DNA of 24,557 nucleotides from an uncultured Pleurocapsa sp. (GCA_937884735.1 CAKZYI010000361.1:1-24557); one strand, 5' to 3'. Positions 8,574 through 16,573 are shown, counted from the stretch's first letter. The notes: generated by a model not told the origin, from the sequence alone. Translations and numbers: made by a program.

Positions 8574-9212
8574 ATGTTAAATTATTTCAATTCGATCGAA
8601 CAAGTTCTCAGGCAACTAGAAAAACAACCTGGTTGGGAAAAATTTCGCGATTATCGCCAGCTTTTAAAAGCTTGGCACAATACAGTAAGCCAAAATACAG
8701 CCCAGAATACTCGTCCTCTTCACATTGCAAGACAGGTACTTTGGGTTGCTACCAATAGTGCCTCTAGAGCGCAAGAGCTTTCTTTTCAACGCTATACTCT
8801 GCTTAAAAGACTCAATCAGCAGCTACCCTTCACCCTAAAAGATATTCGTTTCTCTTCTTCTGGATTCTATCAAACAACACCAGTAGAAGATACTAGAAAA
8901 ATCTTGTTTACCATCACTCAGCAACAAAAATCTCAAGAATCTAAAAATAATCTAAGAGAAATACCAATAACTAAAACAGAGACAGATAATACCAGAAAAG
9001 AAAATCTGGCTCCAGCAAAAGCGAAGATAGCAGCAAAACGCTGGCTCAAAGCTATCGAGCAAAATAGTCAAAATTCATCTCTAACATCTTGTCCTATCTG
9101 TGGCGCGCCAACTCCTACAGGAGAATTAGAAAGATGGGCTTCTTGTTATCTTTGTATCGCTCAAAAATGGTCTAAGGAATATCGACCACCAACTTTTATA
9201 CAACCAAATTAG
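8574..9212 (+). CDS. DUF721 (DciA-like) protein with C-terminal zinc ribbon
   Basis: 212 residues. Residues 1-95 form a DUF721-type domain (LRQLEKQPGWEKFRDYRQLLKAW, then HIARQVLWVATNSASRAQELSFQR), the KH-like fold seen in DciA, the helicase operator that replaces DnaC/DnaI in many bacteria. Residues 110-160 are charged and probably disordered. Residues 173-194 are a four-cysteine ribbon (CPIC, then CYLC) likely to bind zinc. A role in loading or regulating DnaB is inferred from the family. The cyanobacterial form differs from the textbook DciA by this ribbon. It follows pgeF by seven bases. An alternative is a general nucleic-acid-binding DUF721 protein with no replication role. Confidence 0.75.
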   Translation: MLNYFNSIEQVLRQLEKQPGWEKFRDYRQLLKAWHNTVSQNTAQNTRPLHIARQVLWVATNSASRAQELSFQRYTLLKRLNQQLPFTLKDIRFSSSGFYQTTPVEDTRKILFTITQQQKSQESKNNLREIPITKTETDNTRKENLAPAKAKIAAKRWLKAIEQNSQNSSLTSCPICGAPTPTGELERWASCYLCIAQKWSKEYRPPTFIQPN

Positions 9213-9222
9213 ATTGTACATT

Positions 9223-9245
9223 AAAGGTTGATTAACTTTCTTTTT
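9223..9245 (+). terminator. Weak candidate terminator after the DUF721 gene
   Basis: AAAGGTT (9223-9229) can pair with AACTTT (9234-9239) with one bulged G, followed by CTTTTTAA. It starts 10 bases after the stop codon. The stem is short and AT-rich. Confidence 0.3.
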
Positions 9246-9493
9246 AACGATCCCTATAGGTTTTTCATCCTAGTGTCCATATATTTACTTACTAAAAACA
9301 GTAGTTTTTGATACTTTTTTTGAGTGTTTCATGTTTATTTATTAATAGATTATAAAGACAATATAAAACTCAATTCAATCTGGGGATCATTCAAAAGCTT
9401 GCCACATATCGATTTCAAGGGGATCGGTGGGATTATGAAGAAAGAGCAGAATAGAGGTAACGGAATGGAGTAAAACCAGTTCTAGAAACCTAA

Positions 9494-9781
9494 ATGAAAG
9501 AAATCAATTTTTCAACTTCTGCCTGTCGCTACTGTCGCTTTTATAAGCCAGAAGGTCGCAGGGGTGGGTCATGCAACATGCTAGGCGTGCCAGTTCAAAG
9601 TAGTTGGAAGGCATGTACTTTTGCCAGTCCTCCTTTTGAAACTACTTTGAAAAAATTAGAAGATATCTTTCAACTAGAGACTTCTGTAAACAGAGAATCT
9701 AATCGAAACACATCTACTCAAATATCTAATGTTGACCTTGATAATAGTTTGCAAGCGACAATATCTACACAATTAGAGTAG
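9494..9781 (+). CDS. Small four-cysteine protein, conserved in cyanobacteria, function unknown
   Basis: 95 residues. The N-terminal half is compact with four cysteines (Cys11, Cys14, Cys27, Cys41: CRYC, SCNML, KACTF) and a basic glycine-rich turn (GRRGGS), which is a plausible zinc or iron-sulfur site. Residues from about 65 to 95 are Ser/Thr/Asn/Gln-rich and probably disordered. I recognise the pattern CRYCRFY-PEGRRGG-C-LGVPV-WKAC from short uncharacterised cyanobacterial proteins. It stands alone, with 281 bases upstream and a clear terminator downstream. No function can be assigned. Confidence 0.75.
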   Translation: MKEINFSTSACRYCRFYKPEGRRGGSCNMLGVPVQSSWKACTFASPPFETTLKKLEDIFQLETSVNRESNRNTSTQISNVDLDNSLQATISTQLE

Positions 9782-9901
9782 ATAATAGATATTTATTATT
9801 TGAATTTTTTCTACTTGAGATAGAATTTTTTGGATGAATCTTCAATTTCAAATAAAAATGTAATTAAAATAGTTTCAACTAAATTAATAATTTTATAGTG
9901 G

Positions 9902-9941
9902 TACGCTCCAAAATTACAAAATATTGAGAGCGTATTTTTTT
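9902..9941 (+). terminator. Rho-independent terminator after the four-cysteine gene
   Basis: TACGCTC at 9902-9908 pairs with GAGCGTA at 9928-9934, followed directly by seven T (9935-9941). It lies between two convergent genes, so it may also serve menB. Just beyond it GGG/CCC (9942-9953) with a T-run forms a second small hairpin. Confidence 0.75.
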
Positions 9942-9968
9942 GGGCTAAAACCCTTTTTTTTAATCGCT

Positions 9969-10802
9969 CTAAGGTAACCAAGGATATTGCTCAAAATCTG
10001 GGGGACGTTTCTCCAAAAAGGCTTGTTTTCCCTCTGCTCCCTCTTCTGTCATGTAGTAAAGCATAGTGGCATTTCCCGCCAATTCTTGTATACCAGCTTG
10101 TCCATCACAATCAGCATTAAAAGCAGCTTTGAGACAACGAATTGCTATGGGACTTTTTTGCAATATTTCTTGAGACCACTCGATTCCTTCTGCTTCTAAG
10201 CTTTCTACTGGCACAACACGATTAACTAATCCCATTTCTAAAGCTTCTTGAGCATTGTATTGGCGACAGAGAAACCAAATCTCTCTTGCTTTTTTTTGCC
10301 CGACAATTCTCGCCAAGTAGCTAGAGCCGAATCCACCATCAAAACTACCTACTTTAGGCCCTGTTTGTCCAAATATGGCGTTATCAGCCGCAATGGTGAG
10401 ATCGCATAAAACATGAAGCACATGACCTCCACCAATAGCATAGCCAGCTACTAAAGCAATAGTTACTTTGGGTAGAGAGCGAATCAGACGCTGCAAATCC
10501 AATACATTTAGTCTTGGTGTACCATCATCATCTATATATCCTGCTTTCCCTCTAATACTTTGATCTCCCCCCGCGCAAAAAGCATATTTTCCATCGGTAT
10601 GGGGCCCTGCACCAGGCATATGGACTACTCCTACAGTACGATCCTCGCGAGCATCAACAAAAGCGTCGTACATTTCAAATACAGTTTTAGGGCGAAAAGC
10701 ATTGCGTTTGTGGGGACGGTTGATAGTTATTTTGGCGATGCCATTATATTTTTGATAAATGATATCTTCGTATTTTTTAGCTATTTGCCACTCGACTTGC
10801 AT
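9969..10802 (-). CDS. menB: MenB, 1,4-dihydroxy-2-naphthoyl-CoA synthase
   Basis: 277 residues, a full-length crotonase-fold enzyme that closes the second ring of the naphthoquinone head group, converting o-succinylbenzoyl-CoA to DHNA-CoA. In cyanobacteria this leads to phylloquinone of photosystem I. Diagnostic segments: ITINRPHKRNAFRPKTVFEMYDAF, CAGGDQSIRGKAGY (oxyanion region), GYAIGGGHVLHVLCDLTIAADNAIFGQTGPKVGSFDGG and the C-terminal PDFEQYPWLP. MenB proteins of this type use bicarbonate in place of the side-chain carboxylate of other members. It stands as a single gene here; no other men gene lies within the window. Confidence 0.95.
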   Translation of the reverse strand: MQVEWQIAKKYEDIIYQKYNGIAKITINRPHKRNAFRPKTVFEMYDAFVDAREDRTVGVVHMPGAGPHTDGKYAFCAGGDQSIRGKAGYIDDDGTPRLNVLDLQRLIRSLPKVTIALVAGYAIGGGHVLHVLCDLTIAADNAIFGQTGPKVGSFDGGFGSSYLARIVGQKKAREIWFLCRQYNAQEALEMGLVNRVVPVESLEAEGIEWSQEILQKSPIAIRCLKAAFNADCDGQAGIQELAGNATMLYYMTEEGAEGKQAFLEKRPPDFEQYPWLP

Positions 10803-11127
10803 AGGTTATTGCTACAAAAAGCAGAATTATTGTTTTCTAAAATTAAATCATTTTTTTGAGAAACAAGAAAAACTTCCATGTCTATATGGGATGGCAGTAC
10901 AATTTGAAACTCGCTACATACAAGCATTTAATTTTTCTAACACAAAAAATAAGTAATTAAGATCTGTCTGGGGATCAAGATTAAACTATCTAAAATCTAT
11001 ATAAAGAATGAGAACTATTACTTAAACAAAAATTATAATAAAGACATATAAAGCTAATCTTTTAAAATCAATATGTAAATAGAATTAATGACTTACCTGG
11101 TATGTCTCAAAGTTCTATTTAAAAAAA
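10803..11127. other. Gene-free stretch between menB and the zinc-ribbon gene
   Basis: AT-rich region with diverging genes on both sides. I see no gene, RNA or strong hairpin. The phrase CTGGGGATCA (10970-10979) also occurs upstream of the four-cysteine gene at 9379-9388, but its meaning is unclear. Promoters for both flanking genes must lie here. Confidence 0.4.
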
Positions 11128-11325
11128 ATGACTAAAACACAGATAATACCTTGTCCTAATTGTGGCGATCGCGCTATTAGAAAAATCGTTGATAATTCTA
11201 TTAAGCGTACTTCTTGCGAAAGCTGTGATTACCTTTTGGTACAGTGTCTCAAAACTGGCAAGGTAATTGAAGCTTATGCCCCTGGTATAAACAGTTATTG
11301 CGTAATCGATCCCGTTTCTGCTTGA
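11128..11325 (+). CDS. Zinc-ribbon miniprotein, conserved in cyanobacteria
   Basis: 65 residues with CPNC (Cys9, Cys12) and CESC (Cys30, Cys33), a standard rubredoxin-like zinc knuckle pair, then LVQCLKTGKVIEAYAPGI. Homologues are sometimes labelled as a PriA-related replication restart protein because of this ribbon, but it has no helicase domain, so that name should not be used. Its last 31 bases overlap the 3' end of rlmN on the other strand, so the two transcripts converge and could form duplex RNA. Function unknown. Confidence 0.75.
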   Translation: MTKTQIIPCPNCGDRAIRKIVDNSIKRTSCESCDYLLVQCLKTGKVIEAYAPGINSYCVIDPVSA

Positions 11326-12365
11326 ATTTTGGAGGCTCTTAGCTGTCCGCAAGCTGCATCTGCTTCTAAGCCGCGGGAATAGCGCACGCTGACGGCTATG
11401 TTTGCCTCTTCTAGAATGTTAGTAAACTCTTTGATTCGATATTGCTTTGGTCTTTGATAATCGACTTCAGAAATAGGATTGTAAGGAATAAGATTTACAT
11501 GAGTTTGAAATCCTTTTAATTTTTGAGTCAATTCTCGAGCATTTTCAGGTAAGTCATTGACTCCTGATAGTAAGACATATTCAAAAGTAACTCTTCTTCC
11601 TGTTACCTGAACATAGTCTCGACATTCATCTAATAGATTATCAATGGTATATTTTTTGGCACTGGGAATTAGTTGTTGGCGCAAAGCTTGGTTAGAAGCA
11701 TGAAGACTTACTGCTAAGACTATTTGTAGCTTGTGTTGAGCTAGCTGCTGAATTTTACCAGGAATACCCACTGTGGATATGGTAAGCGATCGCGCTCCGA
11801 TTCCCACATCCTGATTGAGAGATTTGACCGCAGGGACAACACGGTCAATATTAGCCATGGGTTCCCCCATACCCATAAACACTACGTTACTAACTCTTTG
11901 ACCGAAGTCTTCTTGGACGGTAAGTACCTGGTCAATGATTTCATTGGCTTTCAAGTTACGAGTAAAGCCACCTTTTCCTGTGGCACAAAAATCGCAGTCC
12001 ATTGGACAACCTACCTGAGAAGATACACATACCGTCAGGCGTTTTGCCGTAGGTATGCCAACAGCTTCAATAATCAAGCCATCAGATAGACGTAACAAGT
12101 ACTTGCGAGTCTCATCAGGTGCGACGCTGCGATAATGAATAGTAGAGCGTCCAATAGGATAATCTGACATTTCTTCCCGCCACTTTTTGGGGAAGACAGA
12201 AATATCTAAAAGCGATCGCGCTCCTTTGTGGTATAACCACTGATATAGTTGCTTTCCTCTGTATGGGGGTTGTCCTTGTTCTTGTACCCAGGTAGTTAAC
12301 TCTTCTAAAGATTTGCCCAACAAAACTTCTGTAGTATTGGATTTCTTAGCTATTTGTAGAGTCAT
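11295..12365 (-). CDS. rlmN: RlmN, 23S rRNA (A2503-C2)/tRNA methyltransferase, radical SAM
   Basis: 356 residues from ATG 12365 (MTLQIAKKSN); an in-frame ATG at 12407 would add 14 residues with no family support. The radical SAM cluster motif is CPMDCDFC. The cysteine in TVCVSSQVG matches E. coli Cys118, and the one in DAACGQLRAS matches Cys355, which carries the methyl group. Other family segments are FMGMGEPMAN, TISTVGIPG and LAVSLHA. The enzyme methylates C2 of A2503 in 23S rRNA and A37 in some tRNAs. The 3' end overlaps the opposing zinc-ribbon gene by 31 bases. Confidence 0.95.
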   Translation of the reverse strand: MTLQIAKKSNTTEVLLGKSLEELTTWVQEQGQPPYRGKQLYQWLYHKGARSLLDISVFPKKWREEMSDYPIGRSTIHYRSVAPDETRKYLLRLSDGLIIEAVGIPTAKRLTVCVSSQVGCPMDCDFCATGKGGFTRNLKANEIIDQVLTVQEDFGQRVSNVVFMGMGEPMANIDRVVPAVKSLNQDVGIGARSLTISTVGIPGKIQQLAQHKLQIVLAVSLHASNQALRQQLIPSAKKYTIDNLLDECRDYVQVTGRRVTFEYVLLSGVNDLPENARELTQKLKGFQTHVNLIPYNPISEVDYQRPKQYRIKEFTNILEEANIAVSVRYSRGLEADAACGQLRASKIQAETGSITQ

Positions 12366-12507
12366 TATTTTTTGTTGATTTGAAGAGAATTGTATTTTAA
12401 ATCCCATCTAATTTTAGATTGTTATCATATCTAATTTTGGATTACCAAAAAATTGTTTTGTAATATAGCAGTCGAAATAAAGATGAGCAAGATCGAAAGA
12501 AAGTCTC

Positions 12508-12539
12508 ACGCAGAAACGCTAAGACACTAAGAGACTCAG
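12508..12539. repeat. Degenerate 8-bp tandem repeat upstream of rlmN
   Basis: Four imperfect octamers in a row begin at 12508 (ACGCAGAA, then ACGCTAAG, then ACACTAAG and a fourth, weaker unit). The same stretch forms a hairpin: AAGACAC at 12521-12527 pairs with GTGTCTT at 12542-12548. It lies between two minus-strand genes, 142 bases upstream of the chosen rlmN start. Short-period repeats of this look are common between cyanobacterial genes. Confidence 0.5.
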
Positions 12540-12630
12540 AGGTGTCTTAACCTATAGTTCGATAGCCATACCTCAAATGCTGACACTACTAAAGAAAAGT
12601 TTGATATTGTTTAGTTGTTTTTAGCCTGAA

Positions 12631-13800
12631 CTATTTTGTGTATGTTCTTCCTTTCCATGCACCACCTTTACCCTGATAGTATTTGACGGCTGAATCTATA
12701 GTCATCAAAGTATATAAAAATGCGATCGCAGGTAAACTAAATCCCCAGGTAATTGATAGATTGTACAACCTAAGAGTGGGGATATAAGCAATGGTCATTA
12801 GTAACCAAGTAGAAATTGCAGCCCCTATCAGTAGCCAGTTATTTCTTTGTATACCAACTATTAGACCCCCAGGGGCAACTAGATAAACAACAACCATGCC
12901 AATCAGAGTGCCAATTAACAGTAGCCAAGAGTAGTTTAATTGAGTAAATGCAGTGCGTGCAATGGTGTCCCAAATAGTCTTTAAGTCATTATAGGGACGC
13001 AGGCTAATGGTTTCTCTGGTTAAACCAATCCAGATGTGTTTGGCTTGGGATTTAACTGCTTTGGCTAAAGAACAATCGTCAATTAAAGCATCTTTAATTG
13101 ACTCAATTCCACCAATTGCTTGGAGAGATTTATTGCTGATTAAGATACAACCACCAGCCGCCGCAGCTATAGATTTTTGAGAATTATTTACCCAGGGGAA
13201 TGGATAAAGTTTTTGAAAGAAAAAGACAAAGGCTGGAATTAATAATTTTTCCCAGAAGCTTATACAGCGCAGTAGCACCATCAAAGAAACTAAGTCTAAA
13301 TTTTCTGCTTCTGCTTTAGTGACTAGCTGACTTAAATTTTCTGAGTGATGATAAATATCAGCATCAGTAAATAGAAAATAGTCAGGGGACAAAGTTTGGT
13401 GAATAGCATAATCAATCCCCTGATTTATCGCCCACAGTTTTCCTTTCCAACCAGGAATAAGAGGCTGACCAGAAATAATTTTTAATTGTTCTGCTTTGTT
13501 TAGTTGATTAGCGGTTTCTTGGGCAATTTCTCCAGTGCGATCGCAACTATCATCATCAACCAAAACTATCAAAAAATCACCTAAATAGTTTTGAGTTAAT
13601 AAAGACTTTAAACTGTGTTTGATTACTTCTGCTTCATCTCTGGCTGGAACAATTACCAAGACCCTGGGATAGGATTTTAATTCTGAATAATTCTCATCAA
13701 TATATTGATCGCAACGCCAAAAACCCCCCCATAATATCAAGAGAAATAGCCAAATAAACAAAGATATACTAATTAAAACAATCAAATTCTTACTAGCCAA
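12631..13800 (-). CDS. hpnB: HpnB-type family 2 glycosyltransferase, hopanoid-associated
   Basis: 389 residues. An N-terminal membrane segment (about 5-26) is followed by FWRCDQ, which is typical of HpnB. The GT-A domain has VIVPARDEA, the nucleotide-binding VDDDSCDRTGE, GWKGKLWAINQG, the metal-binding FTDADIYH and the acceptor-site DDCSLA. At least three membrane helices lie in the C-terminal 130 residues (LLLIGTLIGMVVVYLVAP, WLLIGAAISTWLLMTIAYI, FSLPAIAFLYTLM). The family is named for hopanoid gene clusters, but the sugar and acceptor are not well established. It acts at the cytoplasmic membrane. Other hopanoid genes are absent from the window. It follows a methyltransferase gene on the same strand after 82 bases. 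Confidence 0.85.
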   Translation of the reverse strand: MASKNLIVLISISLFIWLFLLILWGGFWRCDQYIDENYSELKSYPRVLVIVPARDEAEVIKHSLKSLLTQNYLGDFLIVLVDDDSCDRTGEIAQETANQLNKAEQLKIISGQPLIPGWKGKLWAINQGIDYAIHQTLSPDYFLFTDADIYHHSENLSQLVTKAEAENLDLVSLMVLLRCISFWEKLLIPAFVFFFQKLYPFPWVNNSQKSIAAAAGGCILISNKSLQAIGGIESIKDALIDDCSLAKAVKSQAKHIWIGLTRETISLRPYNDLKTIWDTIARTAFTQLNYSWLLLIGTLIGMVVVYLVAPGGLIVGIQRNNWLLIGAAISTWLLMTIAYIPTLRLYNLSITWGFSLPAIAFLYTLMTIDSAVKYYQGKGGAWKGRTYTK

Positions 13801-13815
13801 CTAAATTATTAATTC

Positions 13816-13850
13816 TTTTACCTTTTATCTTCTCTTTTCTCTCTTTTATC
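13816..13850. repeat. Degenerate heptamer tandem repeat (STRR-like)
   Basis: Five consecutive seven-base units fill 13816-13850; the first two are TTTTACC and TTTTATC and the last is TTTTATC again, with two C/T-rich variants between. On the minus strand this is a purine-rich tract immediately upstream of the hpnB start. It fits the short tandemly repeated repetitive sequences known from cyanobacteria. Confidence 0.55.
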
Positions 13851-13882
13851 TGTCCTCATAAATTAATTATTTTTTTTATAAA

Positions 13883-14533
13883 TTATTCTAATACAGACTT
13901 AAGAGCGATTAAAGCATAAAATGGATCTCCTCCTCCTACTCCCATCATCTGTAATAAAGCAGGTAAAGCTGATTGATGAACAATAACTTCTGGCTGAGAA
14001 AAACCATCAACGGACTTAAAGTATTTTTGAACTAAATTTACCCTATCTGTATCTGTTCCATCACGCCAAGCTGCGATCGCTTTTTGATAAAACATGCGAT
14101 TGGAAAAGCTGATAATTACTATTCCTTCTGGCTTGAGAACACGATATATTTCTGACAAAATTGCTTCAGGATATTGTAAGTATTGTATAGAAACAGTAAT
14201 CAATACCGCATCAAAATCAGCATCTGGCAAAGGTAGTTTGGGCTGTTGATTGAGGTTTTGCACAAAATAGTGGTCTAATTGAGGATTTTTGGCTAATTCT
14301 TCCTCATTCATACCGTGCCCTTCTACATGAGCATATTCTAAATCTTGTGGTAAATGAGATACCCAGCTACTCATCAGGTCTAAAATACGGCTATTGGGCT
14401 GTATTCTTTCTCGATAAAGATTTGTCAGGCGATCGATAAAACCATCATCGACATGGGTAACGAAACGCGGGTAATCATAGAAATTGAGATCGTTTGTATC
14501 GTCTAATTTCGTTCTTTGCTCTGGGCGTAGCAT
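13883..14533 (-). CDS. Class I SAM-dependent methyltransferase (type 11 domain)
   Basis: 216 residues, cytoplasmic. The Rossmann core is visible: a motif I position in SRILDLMSSWVSHLP, motif II near YAHVEGHGMNEEEL, FDAVLITVSIQYLQYPEAILSEIYRVLKPEGIVIISFSNRMF as motifs III-V. Motif I lacks the usual glycine pair (DLMSSW), as in a conserved subfamily found in cyanobacteria and plastids whose substrate I do not know. The opening NFYDYPRFVTHVDDGFIDRLTNLYRE is also characteristic of that subfamily. It is upstream of hpnB on the same strand, but a shared pathway is only a guess. No membrane segment. Confidence 0.8.
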   Translation of the reverse strand: MLRPEQRTKLDDTNDLNFYDYPRFVTHVDDGFIDRLTNLYRERIQPNSRILDLMSSWVSHLPQDLEYAHVEGHGMNEEELAKNPQLDHYFVQNLNQQPKLPLPDADFDAVLITVSIQYLQYPEAILSEIYRVLKPEGIVIISFSNRMFYQKAIAAWRDGTDTDRVNLVQKYFKSVDGFSQPEVIVHQSALPALLQMMGVGGGDPFYALIALKSVLE

Positions 14534-14842
14534 ACAAAAAAGATTTTTAAAATTTCAATAAATTATGTTGAATTGTAACGTTTTTCTTCAAATAAAAGCT
14601 ATTTTAAAATAATATATTGTGTCAAATATGAAGGTGTCATACTACGAAACATCATCGATATTTGAGAGCCTTATTATCAGTTAATCAATTATTTTACTTG
14701 GCAAAATATCAGTTGAAAAAGTGCGTTATTCAATCAGTATCTAAAAAGCTAATAATTATTAGCTATAAATGATATTAATGCAGTTTGATATCTCAAATTT
14801 AACAGCGTCACAAACGGTAGTGGAGTCAAGGAATTCTCTAAA
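14534..14842. other. Divergent intergenic region with palindrome
   Basis: No gene. It must carry the promoters of the methyltransferase (leftward) and the pentapeptide protein (rightward). The only clear structure is the palindrome at 14747-14764. A ribosome binding site AAGGA at 14828-14832 supports the ATG at 14843. Confidence 0.45.
14747..14764. promoter_or_regulatory. 18-bp perfect palindrome, possible operator
   Basis: AGCTAATAATTATTAGCT is perfectly self-complementary and lies 79 bases before the pentapeptide-repeat start, in a region between divergent genes. Its position suits a dimeric repressor site; AT-rich chance palindromes are the alternative. Confidence 0.35.
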
Positions 14843-16108
14843 ATGGCAAACCAAGATCATTTGGCATTAATCAAAGAAGGAGTAGCAGTCTGGAACGAAT
14901 GGTATCAGAAAAATAAACGAATAATTCCCGATTTAGCACAAGCTAATCTCAACGGTTTGAATTTGCGTGGAATTAATTTACAAAAAGCAAACTTAAACCA
15001 TGCTAATCTTAGCAACACAGATTTAACGGAAGCTCAGTTAGCTGATTCTGATTTGGAAGGAGCTAATTTTTTAGCAGCAAACTTAGAACATGCTAATTTA
15101 AAAGGAGCTAATTTAGATTATGTAATATTTTCTCAGGCGAAGCTTAATGAGAAAACTATAATTTCAACTAACAGCCGTAATGTCTGGGAAATTGTTAATC
15201 AAAAAGTCAGAAATAAAAATTTCAATGGTATAGATTTAAGAAACTCTAATTTATTTCGTGCCAATTTGAGTAAAGCAGATCTTAGTCATGCAAAGCTTGA
15301 AAATGCTAATCTCAATAGTGCCAATCTTAATAACGCTTATCTTTTTAAAGCAAATTTGACGGGAGCCAACTTACAAAATGCAGATCTAAGAAATGCCTAT
15401 TTTAGCCAGGCTAATTTAACCAAAGCCTACTTTAGTGGTGCGTCATGTTGTGGGACATATTTTAAAGATGCTCAACTAAAGTTGGCTAATTTAAAACGGG
15501 CTAAATTTAGCCGCAAAACCATGATAGATCTCAAATGGCATTTTGTTTGGGACATTGTTAATCGTGGTGCAGCCAAAAAAGATCTTAGTGGAATAGATCT
15601 TAGTCATGCAAATCTTCAGGGAGTTGATTTTGCCGAAGCAAATCTTCAAGGGGCTAATCTGAGCCATGCTATCTTGAGCCATAGTAATTTAGATTTAGCT
15701 AATTTAACTAATACAGATCTTGGAGGAGCAAATATTGTTGGTGTTGATTTAAATAGAGCTAATATCAAAGGAGCTAAACTAAAATCGGTTATAGGTCTTA
15801 ATACGAAATTACCTATTACAGTCAAGCCAACTAATACAAGCTTGATGGTCAAAGAAAGACCAACAACTGTTGCACCCACTTCAATTATTTCTACTCAGAA
15901 AGAAGATACGGTTATTGAAAATCAAGACAAGCCTAAAAACAAGAAAAAGAACAACATATTTGGCTTTTTATTATTAGGATTAGTTGCGTCCGGTATTGCT
16001 GGCTGCTATGTTTACTTGAATCAAAATTCAGAATTTTCTTGGCAAAAAATATCCCAAAGATTACAGCCCTGGAAATACAAATTGGAACAGTTGATTCCTG
16101 TCAATTAA
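14843..16108 (+). CDS. Pentapeptide-repeat protein with C-terminal membrane anchor, three modules
   Basis: 421 residues. Pentapeptide repeats A(D/N)LXX make three right-handed beta-helix blocks at about 31-103, 126-223 and 246-317. Each block is preceded by a related helical linker with a Val-Trp pair: VAVWNEWYQKN (14-24), RNVWEIVNQKV (112-122) and HFVWDIVNRGA (233-243). Residues 320-370 are a Thr/Lys-rich spacer, then one membrane helix (IFGFLLLGLVASGIAGCYVYL, about 372-392) and a 30-residue basic tail. There is no cleavable signal at the N-terminus, so the helix blocks are probably cytoplasmic and tethered by the C-terminal anchor. Role unknown. It ends at a strong terminator. Confidence 0.85.
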   Translation: MANQDHLALIKEGVAVWNEWYQKNKRIIPDLAQANLNGLNLRGINLQKANLNHANLSNTDLTEAQLADSDLEGANFLAANLEHANLKGANLDYVIFSQAKLNEKTIISTNSRNVWEIVNQKVRNKNFNGIDLRNSNLFRANLSKADLSHAKLENANLNSANLNNAYLFKANLTGANLQNADLRNAYFSQANLTKAYFSGASCCGTYFKDAQLKLANLKRAKFSRKTMIDLKWHFVWDIVNRGAAKKDLSGIDLSHANLQGVDFAEANLQGANLSHAILSHSNLDLANLTNTDLGGANIVGVDLNRANIKGAKLKSVIGLNTKLPITVKPTNTSLMVKERPTTVAPTSIISTQKEDTVIENQDKPKNKKKNNIFGFLLLGLVASGIAGCYVYLNQNSEFSWQKISQRLQPWKYKLEQLIPVN

Positions 16109-16138
16109 TAATTATCTGTTAATTTAATTTAGTAAAGC

Positions 16139-16193
16139 AAAAAAAAGGGTTAAATACGACATATATAGTAAATGCGTATTTAATCCTTTTTTT
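16139..16193. terminator. Long bidirectional rho-independent terminator
   Basis: GGGTTAAATACG (16147-16158) pairs with CGTATTTAATCC (16175-16186), with one G-T pair. An A-run on the left and T7 on the right (16187-16193) lengthen the stem to about 18-19 pairs and give a T-tract on either strand. It sits between the convergent pentapeptide and DUF4327 genes and can stop both. Confidence 0.88.
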
Positions 16194-16330
16194 AATATCT
16201 ATTTAATCTATGTTTAAGTTGATCTAAGACTCTATGTTCTGAGACTATTGAAGAAATTCTTTTCTTTTCCTTAGCTAAATTCTAGCTTATAAGAAAGTTT
16301 TCTGGTGAATTATGACTCTCACCAAAAGTA

Positions 16331-16573
16331 TTAGTCATTGTCCCAATTGTCATTGGAAATTAAATCCCCAATAGGATCGCGCAATAGATAGTCACATCTT
16401 TCTAGTTCACACTCTATTTTTACCCATTCGCGAGCAGGAATATATTTGCAGAGAGTATATATTGATTGTTGACGACTAATCAAACCTGTTTCCATTAGCT
16501 GTCTTGCTTCGTCTTTTAGAGTTTCAATGGAATATCTAGTAGAAACGTAAGGGGATGCAGTAGCAGCAGTCAT
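16331..16573 (-). CDS. DUF4327 family protein
   Basis: 80 residues, acidic at the C-terminus. The pattern YSIETLKDEARQLMETGLISRQQSIYTLCKYIPAREWVKIECELERCDYLLRDPIGDLI matches the short cyanobacterial DUF4327 family over its whole length. There are cysteines in TLCKYIP, IECELE and ERCDYLL, but no metal motif is evident. It is soluble and mostly helical by appearance. It is a single gene with its own upstream region (16574-16757) and ends against the shared terminator. Function unknown. Confidence 0.85.
   Translation of the reverse strand: MTAATASPYVSTRYSIETLKDEARQLMETGLISRQQSIYTLCKYIPAREWVKIECELERCDYLLRDPIGDLISNDNWDND

Noticed and set aside
10560..10956. Plus-strand frames opposite and upstream of menB
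   Set aside because: The first overlaps menB antisense; the second is rich in Phe/Lys/Asn as expected from AT-rich spacer translation.
11128..11325. PriA replication-restart helicase
   Set aside because: Only a zinc ribbon of 65 residues; no helicase motifs.
12508..12548. CRISPR-like array
   Set aside because: Units are 8 bases with no spacers and decay quickly; no cas gene is present.
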